Source of the DNA: Cellulophaga sp. HaHaR_3_176
GTDB taxonomy: Bacteria; Bacteroidota; Bacteroidia; Flavobacteriales; Flavobacteriaceae
NCBI RefSeq assembly: GCF_019021925.1
Contig: NZ_CP058990.1
Location: 2,940,001 to 3,004,000 of the forward strand
Length of the DNA stretch: 64,000 bases
Direction of reading: 5' to 3'
Numbering within the stretch: the first letter of the stretch is position 1; every line of letters starts with the position of its first letter. Positions 45,590 through 55,500 of this stretch are shown in pieces. A program made the position numbers and the translations under genes. A model generated the notes under the pieces. The model worked only from the letters and a program-made list of their open reading frames with translations. It searched no databases and was not told the DNA's origin.

Positions 45590-47830
45590 TTAAAACCAAT
45601 ACCCTATACTGAAAAATAATTTATTTTCTTTACCCTCAGGAGACCAAGAATATACTACCTGAACAGGACCTATAAATGACTCCCAACCATAGCCGACTCC
45701 GTAACCTGAAAATTTTGGCACTTTAAACCACTCACCCGTTCTAAATAAATCATCATCTACATTTGCGTAATTTGCCATAAATGTAACATGGTTTTTAGCA
45801 ACGAATTCATAATCTAACCTTGCCGAACTTTTTACAAAACTATTTCCTGGAAGCCCTAAAAAATCATACCCCATAAAAGGTACAAAATTATTGAATTTCG
45901 CAGCTCCGAAACCTCCCAGAACAAAATCAAAAGAAGATACAGGCGAAATCCCTAATTTAAAACCACCTTCTGCTTCTATATTTAATGACAGTTTGTTTAT
46001 TAATGGAAAAGCAGCACCCATTCGGGCCTGAGTTACTGAAAAATCTTTAAAATTATTATTAAAATCTGAAGAGGCTACGTAATAATGGAAATCTCCATTA
46101 AAATACACTCCTTTAGTCGGAAAAAACTTATCATCATATGTATCTAGTATTAATTTACCATATACACTATAAAAATTACTTTTTTCTAAATCAAATCTTT
46201 CACTAGTTGAACTAGATTCTTCGCCCAAAGTTTTTGTGCCAAATTTTAAAAATTTATGCTCTATACCTAAAGTAAAAGCAAACTCTTCTTTTACTTGTGT
46301 TTGCACATAAAATTGGTTTGTAAAGTCTGAAATATCAAGACTCACTGTGTTAATATTCTGACCATTAGGTACATCAAAATTTGACTCAAATAAATCGTAA
46401 TCAATTTGCTGACTAAAACCAAAATATCTAGAATTAAAACCAAAACTCCAATAGGTTCCTTTATCTACATAATATTCTAAATTATAACGAACATTGTCGC
46501 CTATTATAAAATCTAAAGACCCAACATCATCACCAAAAAATATTTTCTTTTTTGTAATATTAACTAATGCAGCAGTATTCAATAAATCATCATAATGCAT
46601 ACCCATTTTTATATAGGTATTTACTGGATTTTCGTTTAATTTTATTAGCAAATCTGCCTTATCATCATTTGAATGTAATTGATATCGTATGGTTTTGAAA
46701 TTACCTGTAGCTGCTAAATTGCTAACGCCTTGTTGAAGCCTTTCAAATGATAAACTATTATCTGTTGGCAACCTCAATTTACCCTTTACATATCCTCTCG
46801 AATAATGATCACTACCTAGTATGCTTAAATTTTTAATAGTAAGCATATCTTCAATTTTAATTCTGCTTTTAGGCCTCTTCTTTCTTTTTTGTTGATTAGC
46901 TAGCTCCTTTAAGGCTATAAAATTTTCTCTCGCAGCAACTTCGCCTTTATCAATTATTTCATTTAACAAACCAAAATCGATAACCGAATATTTTTCAATG
47001 TCTGGTTTTATATAAATATCGGTGTTTTTTGATTTTTCAACCATATCCTTCACCGTTCTGTAGTTGTTAATTTGCAACAAAACTTCTGTTGCTGAAGAAA
47101 GCGTTTCTCTATCTGACAAACCATGCTGAACATCTACACCAATAATAACATCAGCTCCCATTTTCTTAACCTTCTCTACAGGGTAATTATTCACAACCCC
47201 ACCGTCTATCAATAAGTTATCACCTATATCTGACGGCTCAAATAAAGATGGAAATGTACCACTAGCCATAATAGCCTCTGGTAGATACCCTTTATTTAAA
47301 ACTATTTCCTCCCCCGTCTCTACATCTGTTGCTATACAGAAAAAAGGAATTGGTAAATCGTTAAAATCATCTACATCTCTTACATGATATAAATAACGAA
47401 CCAATACATTATAGATACTCTGACCACTAGAAATTGCAGCAGGAAACGATACTTTGAATTTTTCAAACGGTAGTGATAATGCATATCTTTCTGAATCTTC
47501 TTTTTCATAAAAAGTTTTAGCATTACGCGGTATATCACCTTGAATAAGTTTACTAAAGTCTGTTTTCCTGAAAATAGAATCTAGCTCTGCTGCAGAATAC
47601 CCCGAAGCGTATAATGCACCTACAATAGCACCCATACTTGTACCACCAATATAATCGATTTGAACACCTGCTTCTTCAATAACTTTTAAAGCCCCTATAT
47701 GTGCAAAGCCTTTAGCGCCTCCTCCACTAAGTACCAAACCTACTTTTATATCTTTTTTTGAGTTCTTTTTTTGAGAAAAAAGGCTAGAAAAAGAGCATAA
47801 AACAAGTAGTGTTATTAAAACTTTATTCAT
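45590..47830 (-). CDS. Patatin-like phospholipase fused to an outer-membrane barrel
   Basis: A 746-residue protein: signal peptide (VLITLLVLCSFSSLFSQ), then a patatin domain with the oxyanion loop SGGGAKGFAHIGAL, nucleophile Ser65 in GGTSMGAIVG and the catalytic Asp209 in LIDGGVVNNYP. A central POTRA-like region follows (DMLTIKNLSILGSDHYSRGYVKG), and a C-terminal Omp85-type barrel ends in NKLFFSIGYWF with a terminal aromatic. This is the plan of the PlpD-type family, where the lipase is tethered to or secreted through the barrel. The patatin is intact. It follows uvrC with 18 bases between, in the same direction. Confidence 0.92.
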   Translation of the reverse strand: MNKVLITLLVLCSFSSLFSQKKNSKKDIKVGLVLSGGGAKGFAHIGALKVIEEAGVQIDYIGGTSMGAIVGALYASGYSAAELDSIFRKTDFSKLIQGDIPRNAKTFYEKEDSERYALSLPFEKFKVSFPAAISSGQSIYNVLVRYLYHVRDVDDFNDLPIPFFCIATDVETGEEIVLNKGYLPEAIMASGTFPSLFEPSDIGDNLLIDGGVVNNYPVEKVKKMGADVIIGVDVQHGLSDRETLSSATEVLLQINNYRTVKDMVEKSKNTDIYIKPDIEKYSVIDFGLLNEIIDKGEVAARENFIALKELANQQKRKKRPKSRIKIEDMLTIKNLSILGSDHYSRGYVKGKLRLPTDNSLSFERLQQGVSNLAATGNFKTIRYQLHSNDDKADLLIKLNENPVNTYIKMGMHYDDLLNTAALVNITKKKIFFGDDVGSLDFIIGDNVRYNLEYYVDKGTYWSFGFNSRYFGFSQQIDYDLFESNFDVPNGQNINTVSLDISDFTNQFYVQTQVKEEFAFTLGIEHKFLKFGTKTLGEESSSTSERFDLEKSNFYSVYGKLILDTYDDKFFPTKGVYFNGDFHYYVASSDFNNNFKDFSVTQARMGAAFPLINKLSLNIEAEGGFKLGISPVSSFDFVLGGFGAAKFNNFVPFMGYDFLGLPGNSFVKSSARLDYEFVAKNHVTFMANYANVDDDLFRTGEWFKVPKFSGYGVGYGWESFIGPVQVVYSWSPEGKENKLFFSIGYWF

Positions 47831-47848
47831 GTGTTATTTTATCAATTA

Positions 47849-49636
47849 TTAATGGAAAGCATCAAAAACTTTTTTAGCTCTCGCCATACCAACGATTTCA
47901 GCAATGCTTTCAAGCGATGCTTCTTTTACCCTCTTCACTGATTTAAATTTTTTTAGTAGATCTTCAATTGTTTTCCCTCCTATACCTTCAATACTTTCTA
48001 GTTCTGAATTTATAGCACCAATACTTCTTTTAGTTCTATGAAAATTTATACCAAAGCGGTGTGCTTCATTTCTTAATTGCTGTATTATTTTTAAACTTTC
48101 AGACTTTTTATCAAGATACAAAGGAATAGTGTCTCCTGGAAAATAAATTTCTTCTAATCGTTTTGCTATACCTATAATTGCAATTCTACCTCTCAACCCT
48201 AAAACATCTAAACTTTTAAGTGCTGATGATAATTGTCCTTTACCCCCATCAATAACTATAAGCTGTGGTAAAGACTTTTCCTCTTCAAGCAATCTTTTAT
48301 ACCTTCTAAAAACAACTTCTTCCATGGAGGCAAAATCGTCAGGACCAACAACTGTTTTTATATTATAATGACGATATTCTTTTTTTGAAGGTTTTCCATT
48401 TTTAAAAACAACACAAGCAGCTACAGGGTTTGTCCCTTGTATGTTTGAGTTATCAAAACACTCAATATGCCTAGGCTCTTCAGACAATCGCAAATCTTTT
48501 TTCATTTGCCCCATTAACCTATTTGTATGGCGATCTGGATCAATAATTTTTATTTGATTAAAACGTTCTTGCCTATGCAGTTTTGCATTACGCTCAGACA
48601 ATTCTAAAATTCTCTTTTTATCTCCTAATTTAGGAATAGTAATTTTTAAGTCTAATTCTAAATCCACTTTAAAAGGAACATAAATTTCTTTTGAAAGAGA
48701 ATTAAAACGCTGCCTTATTTCTACAATTGCTAATTCTAGTAATTGTTCGTCTGTTTCATCTAGCTTTTTCTTAATTTCAAGTGTATGCGACCTTATAATT
48801 GAACCATGTGATAATTGAAAAAAATTAATATAGGCAAAAGCCTCATCTGAAATAATCGAAAACACATCTACATTTGTGATTTTCGGGTTTACAACAGTAG
48901 ATTTTACTTGGTAATTTTCTAAAACATCTATTTTTTCTTTTATAGCTTGCGCTTCTTCAAACCTCATATCTTCAGCCAACAATTTCATTTGCCGTTTAAA
49001 ATATTGAAGTGACGATTTAAAATTTCCTTTTATAATTTCACGAATATCATCTACCTGGTTCAAATACTCTTCGGAGCTTTGCAAGCCCTCACAAGGTCCT
49101 TTACAGTTTTTTAAGTGATACTCTAAACAAACCTTATACTTACCTGAACCAATATTTTCATCAGAAAGATCGTAATTACAAGTTCTTAATGGATATACAC
49201 TCTTTATTAAATCTAACAAAGTTCGCACGGTTTTCATACTTGTATAAGGTCCATAATATTCTGAACCATCTTTAATATGCCTACGTGTTGGAAAAATACG
49301 CGGAAAACGTTCATTTTTAATACAAATCCACGGGTATGACTTGTCGTCTTTAAGGAGTACGTTATATCGCGGTTTATATTTTTTAATTAAATTATTTTCT
49401 AATAACAGCGCATCTGACTCAGTGGGAACAACGATATGCTTAATACTTCTTATTTTTTTTACTAAAACTCGAGTTTTACCTACTTCGTGGTTTTTAGTAA
49501 AATAAGAACTAACTCTTTTTTTTAAATTCTTTGCTTTTCCTACATATAATATCTTTTCATCAGCATCATAAAACTGATAAACTCCAGGGTTATTCGGAAG
49601 CGTACTAAGTTGTAATTCTAAAGAAGGTTCTTGCAT
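47849..49636 (-). CDS. uvrC: UvrABC excinuclease subunit C
   Basis: The nucleotide-excision-repair endonuclease subunit, 595 residues. The N-terminal GIY-YIG domain (GVYQFYDADEKILYVGKAKN) makes the 3' incision, and a UVR motif follows (FKRQMKLLAEDMRFEEAQAI). The central RNase H-like domain makes the 5' incision (HIECFDNSNIQGTNPVAACV, VIDGGKGQLSSAL and FPGDTIPL), and tandem HhH elements lie at the C-terminus (LESIEGIGGKTIEDLLKKF, LESIAEIVGMARAKKVF). Length is normal. ATG start at 49636. Confidence 0.97.
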   Translation of the reverse strand: MQEPSLELQLSTLPNNPGVYQFYDADEKILYVGKAKNLKKRVSSYFTKNHEVGKTRVLVKKIRSIKHIVVPTESDALLLENNLIKKYKPRYNVLLKDDKSYPWICIKNERFPRIFPTRRHIKDGSEYYGPYTSMKTVRTLLDLIKSVYPLRTCNYDLSDENIGSGKYKVCLEYHLKNCKGPCEGLQSSEEYLNQVDDIREIIKGNFKSSLQYFKRQMKLLAEDMRFEEAQAIKEKIDVLENYQVKSTVVNPKITNVDVFSIISDEAFAYINFFQLSHGSIIRSHTLEIKKKLDETDEQLLELAIVEIRQRFNSLSKEIYVPFKVDLELDLKITIPKLGDKKRILELSERNAKLHRQERFNQIKIIDPDRHTNRLMGQMKKDLRLSEEPRHIECFDNSNIQGTNPVAACVVFKNGKPSKKEYRHYNIKTVVGPDDFASMEEVVFRRYKRLLEEEKSLPQLIVIDGGKGQLSSALKSLDVLGLRGRIAIIGIAKRLEEIYFPGDTIPLYLDKKSESLKIIQQLRNEAHRFGINFHRTKRSIGAINSELESIEGIGGKTIEDLLKKFKSVKRVKEASLESIAEIVGMARAKKVFDAFH

Positions 49637-49809
49637 TAATATCTATTATCTTGATGTAATTTTAGATACGGTTAAATTACTGTGTTTTTAGCAAAAGCTA
49701 TAATTTTTGTAGACAATTAACTAGATTAATTGGTTTGTCATTTTCTCAATTTTAAGTCCTTAAAATCATAATTAACCAAAATTAACGCCTCAAAATTCAT
49801 TAAAATTCA

Positions 49810-49853
49810 TTTTAAAAAGCTTTCGAAAGCTACTTTAAAAGCGCTTTTTAAAA
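49810..49853. repeat. Long inverted repeat with nested palindromes
   Basis: TTTTAAAAAGC and GCTTTTTAAAA form an 11-bp perfect stem around a 22-base interior that contains its own palindromes (AGCTTTCGAAAGCT overlaps one arm). No T-run follows, so it is not an ordinary terminator. It lies between the divergent uvrC and the 28-codon gene. Confidence 0.5.
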
Positions 49854-50029
49854 ATTTAACATTTTTTTAGTATAAAATTTAAAAACACGAAATAATTTCG
49901 AGCTAAAATTAATACTTTGATTATCAATTATTTATAAATAAAACAAACAAATCAATTTCTTTATTTTACTGAAATTTGTTAAAAAAAATCATATTTAAGT
50001 GTATTTCGTCGGTTAAAGTATACTCTTTG

Positions 50030-50037
50030 TAGATTTG
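50030..50037 (+). promoter_or_regulatory. -7 promoter box (TAGATTTG)
   Basis: A perfect TAnnTTTG box 46 bases upstream of the 28-codon gene, with a TTTC at 50004-50007 at roughly -33 distance. Confidence 0.5.
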
Positions 50038-50083
50038 TATTGATTTTTTATTTACATTTAGATTATACAAAATTAACATACAA

Positions 50084-50170
50084 ATGGAAAACTATATAAT
50101 CACTTTAGGAACATATTTAATTTTAATGCTTTTCTTCAAAATTTATGTAGCAGTTGCTGCAAAAGAATAG
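50084..50170 (+). CDS. 28-residue membrane peptide
   Basis: A short ATG frame encodes a 28-residue product, with a single hydrophobic helix (YLILMLFFKIYVAVAA) flanked by a short polar N-terminus (MENYIITLG) and a lysine-glutamate end. Such composition fits a small inner-membrane peptide. It has its own -7 box and begins just after the structured gap. It precedes the folate gene by 48 bases. It is too short to be assigned a family, and translation is unproven. Confidence 0.45.
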   Translation: MENYIITLGTYLILMLFFKIYVAVAAKE

Positions 50171-50218
50171 TTTTATAGAATTTAATTACTAACTTTTTTA
50201 ATTTAGTCAAGACTTTAC

Positions 50219-50782
50219 ATGTTTAAAAAAGATCTTAGATTAAAGTTTTCCGCACAAAGAAATTTACTTTCCTGTTCAGAAATATCTGACTTAAGTTTAG
50301 AAATAGCAAATAAGCTTTTAAAGCTCTCTATTTGGAATTTAAATTATTTTCACACCTACTTACCAATAGAACAAAAAAAAGAGGTAGATACCAGTTATTT
50401 ACTTTCTATTCTGCAAGGAAAAGATAAGAATGTGATATTATCTAAAATGAAAGATGAAACAAACTTGATTCATTTTTTACTTACAGATAACACATTGATT
50501 AAAAAAAATATATGGAACGTTCCTGAACCTGTAGATGGTATTGAAATAAACCCTAACAAAATAGACGTTGTATTTATACCGCTGTTAGCATTTGACACGC
50601 TTGGTAATAGAGTTGGCTACGGAAAAGGATACTATGATACATTTTTAAAAGAATGTAGAGATGATGTTATCAAAATTGGATTATCATTCTTTGAAGCTGA
50701 AGATTCGATTGATGATATTTATGAAAATGACATTCCGCTAAACTATTGCATTACACCAAAAAAAATATATAGTTTTAATTAA
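50219..50782 (+). CDS. 5-formyltetrahydrofolate cyclo-ligase
   Basis: A 187-residue ATP-dependent enzyme converting 5-formyl-THF to 5,10-methenyl-THF in one-carbon metabolism. The N-terminal basic segment (KKDLRLKFSAQRNLL), the folate-site strand VFIPLLAFDTLGNRVGYGKGYYD with the ATP-binding loop GYGKGYYD, and the late NDIPLNYCITPKKIY match the family. Length is normal. Start at ATG 50219. Its last four bases overlap the end of the convergent lspA gene. Confidence 0.9.
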   Translation: MFKKDLRLKFSAQRNLLSCSEISDLSLEIANKLLKLSIWNLNYFHTYLPIEQKKEVDTSYLLSILQGKDKNVILSKMKDETNLIHFLLTDNTLIKKNIWNVPEPVDGIEINPNKIDVVFIPLLAFDTLGNRVGYGKGYYDTFLKECRDDVIKIGLSFFEAEDSIDDIYENDIPLNYCITPKKIYSFN

Positions 50783-51408
50783 GAATCTGTTTTAGCAAAA
50801 GCTTTTTTATTAAATACTAACAGTATACCTACCCCTGTACTTATAGCCATATCTGCAATATTAAAAACTGGCTCAAAAAAACTAAATGTTTTTCCTCCAA
50901 AATAAGGAACCCATTCTGGCCACATTGCATTTTCAATAAAAGGAAAATGAAGCATATCTACTACTTTACCATGAAAAAGGCTACCATAAGGCTGGTCTGA
51001 AAAAGCTGTTGCAATAGCACCTCCATAAGTACTTTCGCTAAAAATAAGGCCATAAAAAACAGAATCGATAATATTACCTAATGCACCTGCAAAAATTAGA
51101 GAAACTGCTATAATTAATGTTTTAGACAATCCTTTTTTTACTGTGTCGTAAAGCCAATAACCTATTCCAGCTACAGCAAATAGCCTAAAAACGGTCAATA
51201 TCAACTTCCCTGTATCTTCAGAAATAGGTAAAAAATCGCTTAACTTGGTTCCCCAAGCTGCTCCAGAATTTTCTATAAAAACTAATTTAAACCAAGAAAA
51301 AACCTCTACAGTTTCATTGTATGTGAAATTCGTTTTTATATATATTTTACTTATTTGATCTACAAGTAATATAATTATGACAAGAAATATAGACTTTTTT
51401 AAATTCAT
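50779..51408 (-). CDS. lspA: Lipoprotein signal peptidase
   Basis: The membrane aspartyl protease that removes the signal peptides of lipidated prolipoproteins, here 209 residues. Four membrane helices are visible. The conserved blocks are VDQISKIYIKTNF, FIENSGAAWG, GALGNIIDSVFYG (first catalytic Asp) and VFNIADMAIS (second catalytic Asp). The length is at the upper end, with inserts common in Bacteroidota. A -7 box lies about 23 bases upstream. It follows the ileS-dksA-DUF4097 genes, and many lipoproteins in this window are its likely substrates. Confidence 0.95.
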   Translation of the reverse strand: MNLKKSIFLVIIILLVDQISKIYIKTNFTYNETVEVFSWFKLVFIENSGAAWGTKLSDFLPISEDTGKLILTVFRLFAVAGIGYWLYDTVKKGLSKTLIIAVSLIFAGALGNIIDSVFYGLIFSESTYGGAIATAFSDQPYGSLFHGKVVDMLHFPFIENAMWPEWVPYFGGKTFSFFEPVFNIADMAISTGVGILLVFNKKAFAKTDS

Positions 51409-51430
51409 TCTTATTTTATAATATGCGATG

Positions 51431-51438
51431 CAAAAATA
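51431..51438 (-). promoter_or_regulatory. -7 promoter box (TATTTTTG) of lspA
   Basis: A perfect minus-strand TAnnTTTG box, 22 bases before the lspA ATG, in the gap after the DUF4097-like gene. Confidence 0.45.
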
Positions 51439-51444
51439 GTTATA

Positions 51445-52065
51445 TTAATTGGTTTTATAAATATGGATATTACCCGTTACAGAACTTAATATAAATTGAC
51501 TGTCACCTTTTAAAACTTCATCCGCAACAACTTTTCCATATTTTGATGTTGCATTAATTTTTCCTGATTTCGTATACACATCAATTGCCCCGTTTTGAGT
51601 AACAACCTCAACATTACTTATTACATCTTCCAATATACACTTACCGTCATTTAAACTGATATTTAAGTCTGCAAATAAACCAGTAAGCTTCACATTAGAA
51701 GATGTTCCATAAAGCCTAACACGCATATATTCTGGCAGACTAACTTCTAAAGTAATTGATACTACTTTATGAGCCGCTAACTTATCATTAGGCATTTTAA
51801 AACTTGGAATAAACTTAGTATCAATAATTAAAGTATTCCCCTCTTCATGTAGGTTTAATGAAATATCATTCCCATACTCCCCACTCATTTTAGCCTCTAC
51901 CCTTACTTCATTTGTAGTATTCGTTTTCACATCTACAAAAAAGCAATTATCTGTATTTATCTGTATAGCAGTATCTCTATTATCTGAAATTGTTTTTTGA
52001 ACCACTTTTTGAGCAGCTAATTGACTAACCAAAACCATTAATATTATCGATATATACTTTCTCAT
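51445..52065 (-). CDS. Exported DUF4097-like beta-helix protein
   Basis: A 206-residue exported protein (signal YISIILMVLVSQLAAQK). The mature part is repetitive beta strand: VRVEAKMSGEYGN, VSITLEVSLPEYMRVRLYG, NVKLTGLFADLNISLNDG, NVEVVTQNGAIDVYTKSGKIN and GDSQFILSSVTGNIHIY, as in DUF4097 proteins that form beta-helices. No enzymatic motif is visible. It stands between lspA and the dksA-like gene in the same direction; function unknown. Confidence 0.78.
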   Translation of the reverse strand: MRKYISIILMVLVSQLAAQKVVQKTISDNRDTAIQINTDNCFFVDVKTNTTNEVRVEAKMSGEYGNDISLNLHEEGNTLIIDTKFIPSFKMPNDKLAAHKVVSITLEVSLPEYMRVRLYGTSSNVKLTGLFADLNISLNDGKCILEDVISNVEVVTQNGAIDVYTKSGKINATSKYGKVVADEVLKGDSQFILSSVTGNIHIYKTN

Positions 52066-52152
52066 AAGAAGTAAAGTGAAAACAAAAAAATCTGCAACAT
52101 TTATACCTAAGGTACAAATATTACAGATTCATTATCTTTTAAATCAAGTACT

Positions 52153-52533
52153 CTATTGCATATTCTTAGCTTCGATACTAAGCGTTGCATGAGGTACTAA
52201 TTTTAAACGTTCTTTATTAATAAGCTTACCTGTAACTCTACAGATACCAAAAGTTTTATTTTCAATTCTTGATACTGCATTTTTTAAGTCACGAATAAAC
52301 TTCTCTTGACGAATTGCCAATTGCGTATTTGCTTCTTTACTCATCGTTGCAGAACCTTCTTCGAATGCTTTGAATGTTGGTGAAGTATCATCTGTACCAT
52401 TATCACCATCATTCATATATGAACTTTTTAAAAGCTCTAAATGACTTTTAGCCTTTTCAATTTTATCTAAAATAAGCTCTTTAAACTCCGCTAAGTCTTT
52501 ATCAGAGTATCTAACTTTTAAATCTTCAACCAT
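52153..52533 (-). CDS. DksA/TraR-family protein with degenerate zinc finger
   Basis: A 126-residue coiled-coil protein of the DksA/TraR family, which binds RNA polymerase near its secondary channel. A helical hairpin covers about residues 10-95 (AKSHLELLKSSYMND, QEKFIRDLKNAVSRIE). The final segment ICRVTGKLINKERLKLVPHATLSIEA aligns with the zinc finger, here split as ICRVTGKLINKERL and LVPHATLSIEA, but only the first cysteine remains. The other three are Thr, Ser and Ala, so zinc is probably not bound; this degeneracy is common in Bacteroidota. It starts four bases after the ileS stop. Confidence 0.88.
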   Translation of the reverse strand: MVEDLKVRYSDKDLAEFKELILDKIEKAKSHLELLKSSYMNDGDNGTDDTSPTFKAFEEGSATMSKEANTQLAIRQEKFIRDLKNAVSRIENKTFGICRVTGKLINKERLKLVPHATLSIEAKNMQ

Positions 52534-52537
52534 AACT

Positions 52538-55500
52538 TTAATGCTTTTGAATAAACAATTTGGTATTTACCTCATCAAAGGCAATATCCGTACCATTTTC
52601 TAATTCCTCTTCAAAATCTAGTTCTGCAGTCAGCGTTTCTGTTTTAATATACGTAAGATTACTCTTTACCGCATCTTCTAAGAAAGCATCTTTCAAAATT
52701 TTAATTTTAATCCTATCAGTAACTTCAAATCCAGATTCTTTTCTAATATTTTGAATTCTATTTACCAATTCTCTTGCAATACCTTCTTTTCTTAAATCTT
52801 CATTAATTGTAACATCTAAAGCAACTGTAATTGCTCCTGATGTTGCCACTAACCAACCCTCAATATCTTGAGAAGAAATTTCTACATCTTGCAGCTGTAA
52901 AGTAATACTTTTATTACTAATTTCAATAGATATTTCGCTGTCTTGCTCAATTTTCTGGATATCTTCCTGATTAAATTTCGCTACTGCACTGGCAACCAAC
53001 TTCATATCCTTTCCAAACTTTGGCCCTAAAACTTTAAAATTAGGTTTTATTTGCTTTACCAATATACCAGAAGCATCATCTAAAAGCTGAATCTCTTTAA
53101 CATTCACCTCTGATTTTATCAAATCTGATACTGCTATGATCTCTTCTTTCTGTTTTTCATCTAAAACAGGAATCATTATTTTCTGTAATGGCTGGCGTAC
53201 TTTTATCTTTTCTTTCTGACGAATAGATAGTACTAAAGATGATATTGTTTGCGCCTTTGCCATTTTACTTTCTAGTTCCTTATTTACAATACTCTGATTA
53301 TAAACTGGGAAGTCTGCCAAATGTACACTCTCAAAATTTTCTTTACGTGTTGTATTTGTTAAATCCTTGTAAAGTCTGTCCATAAAAAATGGAGCTACTG
53401 GCGCCGATAATTTAGCTACAGTTTCTAAGCATGTATATAGCGTTTGATATGCTGAAATTTTATCTTTTTGATAATCACCTTTCCAAAAACGTCTTCTACT
53501 TAAACGTACATACCAGTTACTTAAATTCTCTTGTACATATTCTGATATTGCTCTTGTAGCCCTAGTAGGCTCATATTCTGCATAAGCTTCATCAACAGTT
53601 TTTATCAATGAATGTAATTCAGACAAAATCCACTGATCTATTTCTGGTCTTTCTTCTAAAGGAACTTCATCTTCGGAATAACTAAACCCATCAATATTTG
53701 TATATAATGCAAAGAAAGAATAGGTATTATATAGTGTGCCAAAAAACTTACGTTTAACCTCTGCAATACCTTCTACATCAAACTTTAAATTATCCCAAGG
53801 ATTAGCGTTAGATATCATATACCAACGCGTAGCATCAGCGCCATGAGCATTCATCGTCTCAAAAGGATCAGCTGCATTGCCTAATCGTTTAGACATTTTT
53901 TTACCTTCTTTATCTAAAACTAAGCCGTTAGATACTACATTTTTATAAGCAACAGAATCAAAAACCATTGTTGCAATAGCATGCAGAGTATAAAACCAAC
54001 CTCTAGTTTGATCTACACCTTCTGCTATAAAATCAGCAGGAAAAGTTTTATTCTCGTCTATTAAATCTTTATTTTCAAAAGGGTAATGCCACTGTGCATA
54101 AGGCATTGAACCAGAATCGAACCAAACATCGATTAAATCACTCTCTCGTTTCATTGGCTTGCCTGATACCGAAACTAAGGTTATTTGATCTACAATATTT
54201 TTATGTAAATCGATTTTATCATAATTTTCTTCAGACATATCACCCACTACAAAGTCTTCAAAAATATCTTTTTCAAGTACTCCAGCAGTTAACGCTTTTT
54301 GCATTTCTTCTTTTAGTTCAGCAACAGAACCAATCATAATCTCTTCTTTACCATCTTCTGTTCTCCAGATTGGCAAAGGAATACCCCAATAACGTGAACG
54401 TGATAAATTCCAATCATTAGCATTTGCTAACCAGTTACCAAACCTACCTTCTCCAGTAGCTTTTGGTTTCCAATTTATTGTTTGATTTAAATCAAACATT
54501 TTTTCTTTTACATCAGTTACTTTAATAAACCAAGAATCTAATGGATAATATAAAATAGGCTTATCAGTACGCCAGCAGTTAGGGTAACTATGCACGTACT
54601 TTTCTACCTTAAAAGCTTTATTTTCTTCTTTTAACTTAATGGCTATTTCTACATCAATTGAACGTTCAGGCGCTTCACCATCATTATAATATTCGTTCTT
54701 AACGTATTTACCACCAAACTCTTTTAATTCCGGTCTAAACTTACCCTGTAAATCTACTAAAGGAACAGGGTTATTGTTTTCATCCAATACTAACATTGGT
54801 GGAATTTCTGGTACCGCCTGTTTTGATACTAAAGCATCATCTGCACCAAATGTAGGTGCCGTATGCACTATACCTGTACCATCTTCGGTTGTTACAAAAT
54901 CACCAGCAATAATTCTATATGCATTTTCAGCATTTTGGTATGGCTGTACATAATCAATAAGTTGCTCGTAAGTAACACCAACTAAATCTTTACCAACTAT
55001 AGTGTCTAAAACTAAGTATGGTATTTTTTTATCTTCTTGTTTGTATGCTTTTAATTCTTCATCATTTTCTACGGCAATAAATTTTCCTGAAAATTGTTTC
55101 CCAACTAATGCTTTTGCTAATACAACTGTAATAGATTCAAAAGTATATTGGTTATATGTTTTTACAACAACATAATCAATTTTAGGACCAACAGTCAGTG
55201 CCGTGTTTGATGGTAATGTCCAAGGTGTTGTTGTCCATGCTATAAAGTAAATATCTCCTTCTATACCATCAAAAAATTCTGGTAAGGTGTTTTTATTTGC
55301 TTTAAACTGCGCAGTAACAGTAGTATCAGTAACATCTTGATATGTACCTGGCTGATTAAGCTCATGAGAACTTAAACCGGTACCCGCTTTTGGCGAATAC
55401 GGCTGTATTGTATATCCTTTATATATGAGTTTTTTATTATAAATCTGCTTTAACAACCACCAAACAGATTCCATGTACTTAGACTTATAGGTAATATACG

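Larger units (their letters stand above)
49637..50083. other. AT-rich non-coding gap with several palindromes
   Basis: No open frame with coding features is present. It contains a large hairpin-forming block (49810-49853), the palindromes AGCTTTCGAAAGCT (49818-49831) and AAAAGCGCTTTT (49837-49848), and a short palindrome CGAAATAATTTCG near 49889. A TAnnTTTG box at 50030-50037 leads into the small gene at 50084. Confidence 0.5.
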
